64,000 nt of DNA from Streptomyces sp. TG1A-8 (lineage in GTDB: Bacteria > Actinomycetota > Actinomycetes > Streptomycetales > Streptomycetaceae). A model generated the notes under the pieces. It saw nothing but the letters and a program-made list of their open reading frames with translations. It had not been told where the DNA came from and searched no databases. The stretch spans positions 1,860,001-1,924,000 of the forward strand of contig NZ_JASTLB010000001.1 in the NCBI RefSeq assembly GCF_030499535.1, written 5' to 3'. Both the position numbers and the translations under genes were made by a program. Shown here in pieces: positions 61,693 to 64,000 of the stretch (within the stretch, counting starts at the first letter, position 1; every line of letters starts with the position of its first letter).

Positions 61693-62820
61693 TCACGCGT
61701 AGGGGCTGTCGGCGCCCGCGGCGGCCGGGCGGGGGGCACGGGCCGGGCAGCAGCCGGCCGGGCAGAGGTGGTGACTGGCGCCGAGCGTGCCGAGGGCGCA
61801 CGGCGTGACCGCCTGCCCGCGCTCCACGGCCGCCCGTTCCAGGACCAGGTCGCGGACGGCCGCGGCGAACCGCGGGTCGGCGCCCACGGTCGCCGAGCGG
61901 CGCACCGGCAGGCCCAGCTCCGCGGCCTTGGCCGTGGCCTCGGTGTCGAGGTCGTAGAGGACCTCCATGTGGTCGGAGACGAAGCCGATGGGCGCCATGA
62001 CGACGGCCGGGACGCCCGCCGCGTGCTGCTCCTCCAGGTGGTCGCAGATGTCCGGCTCCAGCCAGGGGATGTGCGGGGCGCCGGAGCGGGACTGGTAGAC
62101 CAGCCGCCACGGGTGGTCGACGCCGGTGCGTTCGCGGACGGCGCCGGCGATCAGCCGGGCCACGTCCAGGTGCTGCTCGACGTAGGCGCCGCCCCCGCCG
62201 TGCGCCTCGACCGGGCCGGAGGTGTCGGCGGCGGCGGTGGGGATGGAGTGGGTGGTGAAGGCGATGTGGGCGCCGTCGCGGACGTCCTCGGGGAGGTCGG
62301 CCAGGGAGCGGAGCACACCGTCGATCATGGGCTCGACGAAGCCGGGGTGGTTGAAGTAGTGCCGCAGCTTGTCGGTCCTCGGCGGCTGCAGGCCCTCGGC
62401 CCGCAGGGCGGCCAGCGCGTCGGCGAGGTTCTCGCGGTACTGGCGGCAGCCCGAATAGGAGGCGTAGGCGCTGGTGGCCAGCACCAGGACGCGGCGGCGG
62501 CCGTCGGCGGCCATCTCGCGCAGGGTGTCCGTCAGGTACGGCGCCCAGTTGCGGTTGCCCCAGTAGACCGGCAGGTCCAGGCCGTGCCCGGCGAAGTCCT
62601 CGCGGAGGGCGGCCAGCAGGGCGCGGTTCTGGTCGTTGATCGGGCTGACCCCGCCGAACAGGAAGTAGTGCTGCCCGACCTCCTTGAGGCGTTCGGTGGG
62701 GATGCCACGCCCGCGCGTGACGTTCTCCAGGAACGGGACCACGTCGTCGGGGCCCTCGGGACCGCCGAAGGAGAGCAGGAGCAGGGCGTCGTAGGGGGTG
62801 GCATCGAGCGCGTCTGGCAT
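61693..62820 (-). CDS. hemH: Ferrochelatase (coproporphyrin type)
   Basis: The 375-residue enzyme inserts iron into a porphyrin. Actinobacteria use the coproporphyrin pathway, so the product is probably coproheme (gene also named cpfC). Visible are [13 protein letters not shown] at the N-terminus, [17 protein letters not shown], the metal-binding His in FTTHSIP, and the C-terminal Cys cluster CALG...LCPAGCC, which matches the [2Fe-2S] site of many actinobacterial enzymes. ATG follows AGGA by 9 bases. The inositol-phosphatase gene follows in the same operon. Confidence 0.95.
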   Translation of the reverse strand: MPDALDATPYDALLLLSFGGPEGPDDVVPFLENVTRGRGIPTERLKEVGQHYFLFGGVSPINDQNRALLAALREDFAGHGLDLPVYWGNRNWAPYLTDTLREMAADGRRRVLVLATSAYASYSGCRQYRENLADALAALRAEGLQPPRTDKLRHYFNHPGFVEPMIDGVLRSLADLPEDVRDGAHIAFTTHSIPTAAADTSGPVEAHGGGGAYVEQHLDVARLIAGAVRERTGVDHPWRLVYQSRSGAPHIPWLEPDICDHLEEQHAAGVPAVVMAPIGFVSDHMEVLYDLDTEATAKAAELGLPVRRSATVGADPRFAAAVRDLVLERAAVERGQAVTPCALGTLGASHHLCPAGCCPARAPRPAAAGADSPYA

Positions 62821-62991
62821 GCCTCGATCCTGCCACCCGGCACCGGTGGCGGGACGACGCCGGGGCGGGGAGTCCGGTTCCACCCGCTCCGGCCCGGTTT
62901 TCCCGACGCCCTTCCGGATGAGCTGAGGGTGCCCTAACTTGTAATCTGTACGGGCTGAATTCGCGCCTTACCGAGCCGCTCCGGAGACCAC

Positions 62992-64000
62992 GTGCCCAGC
63001 CCCTACCGCGCCCTGTTCGCCGAGCCCGGCACCACGGCCTTCTCGGCCGCGGGCCTCCTCGGCCGGATGCCGCTGTCGATGATGGGCATCGGCGTGGTCA
63101 CGATGATCTCACAGCTCACCGGCCGCTACGGCCTCGCGGGCGCGCTGTCCGCCACGATCGCGCTGTCCGCCGCCGCGATCGGACCGCAGATCTCCCGGCT
63201 GGTGGACCGGCACGGGCAGGCCCGGGTGCTGCGCCCGGCGACCCTGGTGGCGCTCGCCGCGTCGGCCGGACTGCTGCTCACCGCGCATCTGCGGTGGCCG
63301 GACTGGGCGCTGTTCGTGTGCGCGGCCGGCATCGGCTCGGTGCCGAGCCTGGGTGCGATGATCCGGGCCCGCTGGGCCGCCCTGTACCGGGGCACGCCGC
63401 ACCTGCACACCGCCTACTCGTTCGAGTCGGTGGTCGACGAGGTCTGCTTCATCTTCGGTCCGATCATCTCCATCGGCCTGTCCACGGTCTGGTTCCCGGA
63501 GGCCGGTCCCCTGCTGGCCGCCTGCTTCCTGGCCGTCGGCGTGTTCTGGCTGACCGCCCAGCGCGCCACCGAACCGCAGCCGCACCCCGGCGGGCGGCAC
63601 GGCGGCGGCAGCGCGCTGCGCTCGGCCGGGCTCCAGGTACTGGTGGCGACCTTCGTGGCCACGGGGACGATCTTCGGCGCGGTCGACGTGGTCACCGTCG
63701 CCTTCGCCGACGAACGCGGCCACAAGGGCGCCGCGAGCGTGGTGCTGGCCCTGTACGCGGCCGGTTCCTGCACGGCCGGCGTGGTCTTCGGGCTGCTGCG
63801 GTTCGCCGGGGCGCCGGAGCGCCGCTGGCTGCTGGGCGTGGCGGGCATGGCCGTGAGTATGATCCCCCTCCTACTGGTCGGAAACCTGCCGCTTCTGGCC
63901 GTGGCGCTGTTCGTTGCGGGCCTGTCCATCGCGCCGACGATGATCACCACGATGTCCCTCATCGAAGAGCACGTACCTCGCGCGCAGCTCACCGAGGGCA
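62992..64000 (+). CDS. MFS transporter (5' part)
   Basis: The frame is open to the window end, so 336 residues are visible. It has the MFS start PYRALFAEPGTTAFSAAGLL and GRMPLSMMGIG, with about ten membrane segments. Notable are RLVDRHGQARVLRPA (MFS signature between helices 2 and 3) and IGSVPSLGAMIRARW. It is probably a drug or metabolite exporter of the DHA1 type. GTG 62992 follows GGAGACC; a TAATCT box lies at 62942-62947. Confidence 0.9.
   Translation, partial: MPSPYRALFAEPGTTAFSAAGLLGRMPLSMMGIGVVTMISQLTGRYGLAGALSATIALSAAAIGPQISRLVDRHGQARVLRPATLVALAASAGLLLTAHLRWPDWALFVCAAGIGSVPSLGAMIRARWAALYRGTPHLHTAYSFESVVDEVCFIFGPIISIGLSTVWFPEAGPLLAACFLAVGVFWLTAQRATEPQPHPGGRHGGGSALRSAGLQVLVATFVATGTIFGAVDVVTVAFADERGHKGAASVVLALYAAGSCTAGVVFGLLRFAGAPERRWLLGVAGMAVSMIPLLLVGNLPLLAVALFVAGLSIAPTMITTMSLIEEHVPRAQLTEG

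Noticed and set aside
62921..62960. Possible iron box (DmdR) before the MFS gene
   Set aside because: GAGGGTGCCCTAAC has only partial symmetry and does not fit the TTAGGTTAGGCTAACCTAA-type consensus.

Overview
The window is high-GC actinobacterial DNA, almost certainly from a Streptomyces chromosome. The evidence is third-position GC bias in every convincing gene, frequent GTG starts, terminators made of long GC hairpins without U-tracts, an XRE/DUF397 pair, a cutRS two-component pair, the dut/DUF3710/DUF3093/DUF4193 neighbourhood, and a GH11 xylanase with a Tat signal that closely resembles Streptomyces lividans XlnC. No tRNA, rRNA, CRISPR array, replication origin or PKS/NRPS gene was seen.

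Bases 1-16,100 are a stress-adaptation block. It holds a Rieske/DUF2231 membrane protein with a coupled partner, an SPW-repeat membrane protein, a GCS2 carboxylate-amine ligase, a ferritin-like/hemerythrin operon, a SigB-family sigma factor, a cold-shock protein, a PP2C (RsbU/SpoIIE-type) phosphatase, a transketolase, a YihY-type membrane protein, and a Ser/Thr kinase with an extracellular bulb-lectin domain. The SPW and sigma-factor genes both carry GNNT-N14/15-GGGTAY promoter elements, so the sigma factor probably controls itself and at least one neighbour.

Bases 16,600-20,600 are decayed. They contain facing remnants of a LysR regulator and an aldo/keto reductase, a DEAD-box helicase that has lost its middle, an intact but orphan RNase J, a MerR stub, a 32-bp perfect palindrome and a truncated helicase-type gene. 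Bases 21,195-33,964 look like a defence or conflict island: a translationally coupled DUF262 protein and AAA ATPase, an XRE/DUF397 pair, and a two-gene cassette made of a 763-residue unknown protein and a 2,020-residue P-loop ATPase. This cassette is the best candidate for an undescribed system.

Bases 34,100-46,500 are accessory DNA. They include IS1380 and IS5 remnants, TetR- and MarR-linked small operons (SnoaL-like protein, SDRs, alpha/beta hydrolase plus metallo-hydrolase) with visible operators, several pseudogenes, xlnC and a Doc-type toxin-antitoxin pair. Bases 46,789-64,000 are ordinary conserved core: an RNA methyltransferase, an APC permease, two TrkA/RCK proteins, DUF3159, an OB-fold protein, DUF3710, dut, a thioesterase, DUF3093, DUF4193, cutRS, an inositol-phosphatase-family enzyme, ferrochelatase and the start of an MFS transporter.
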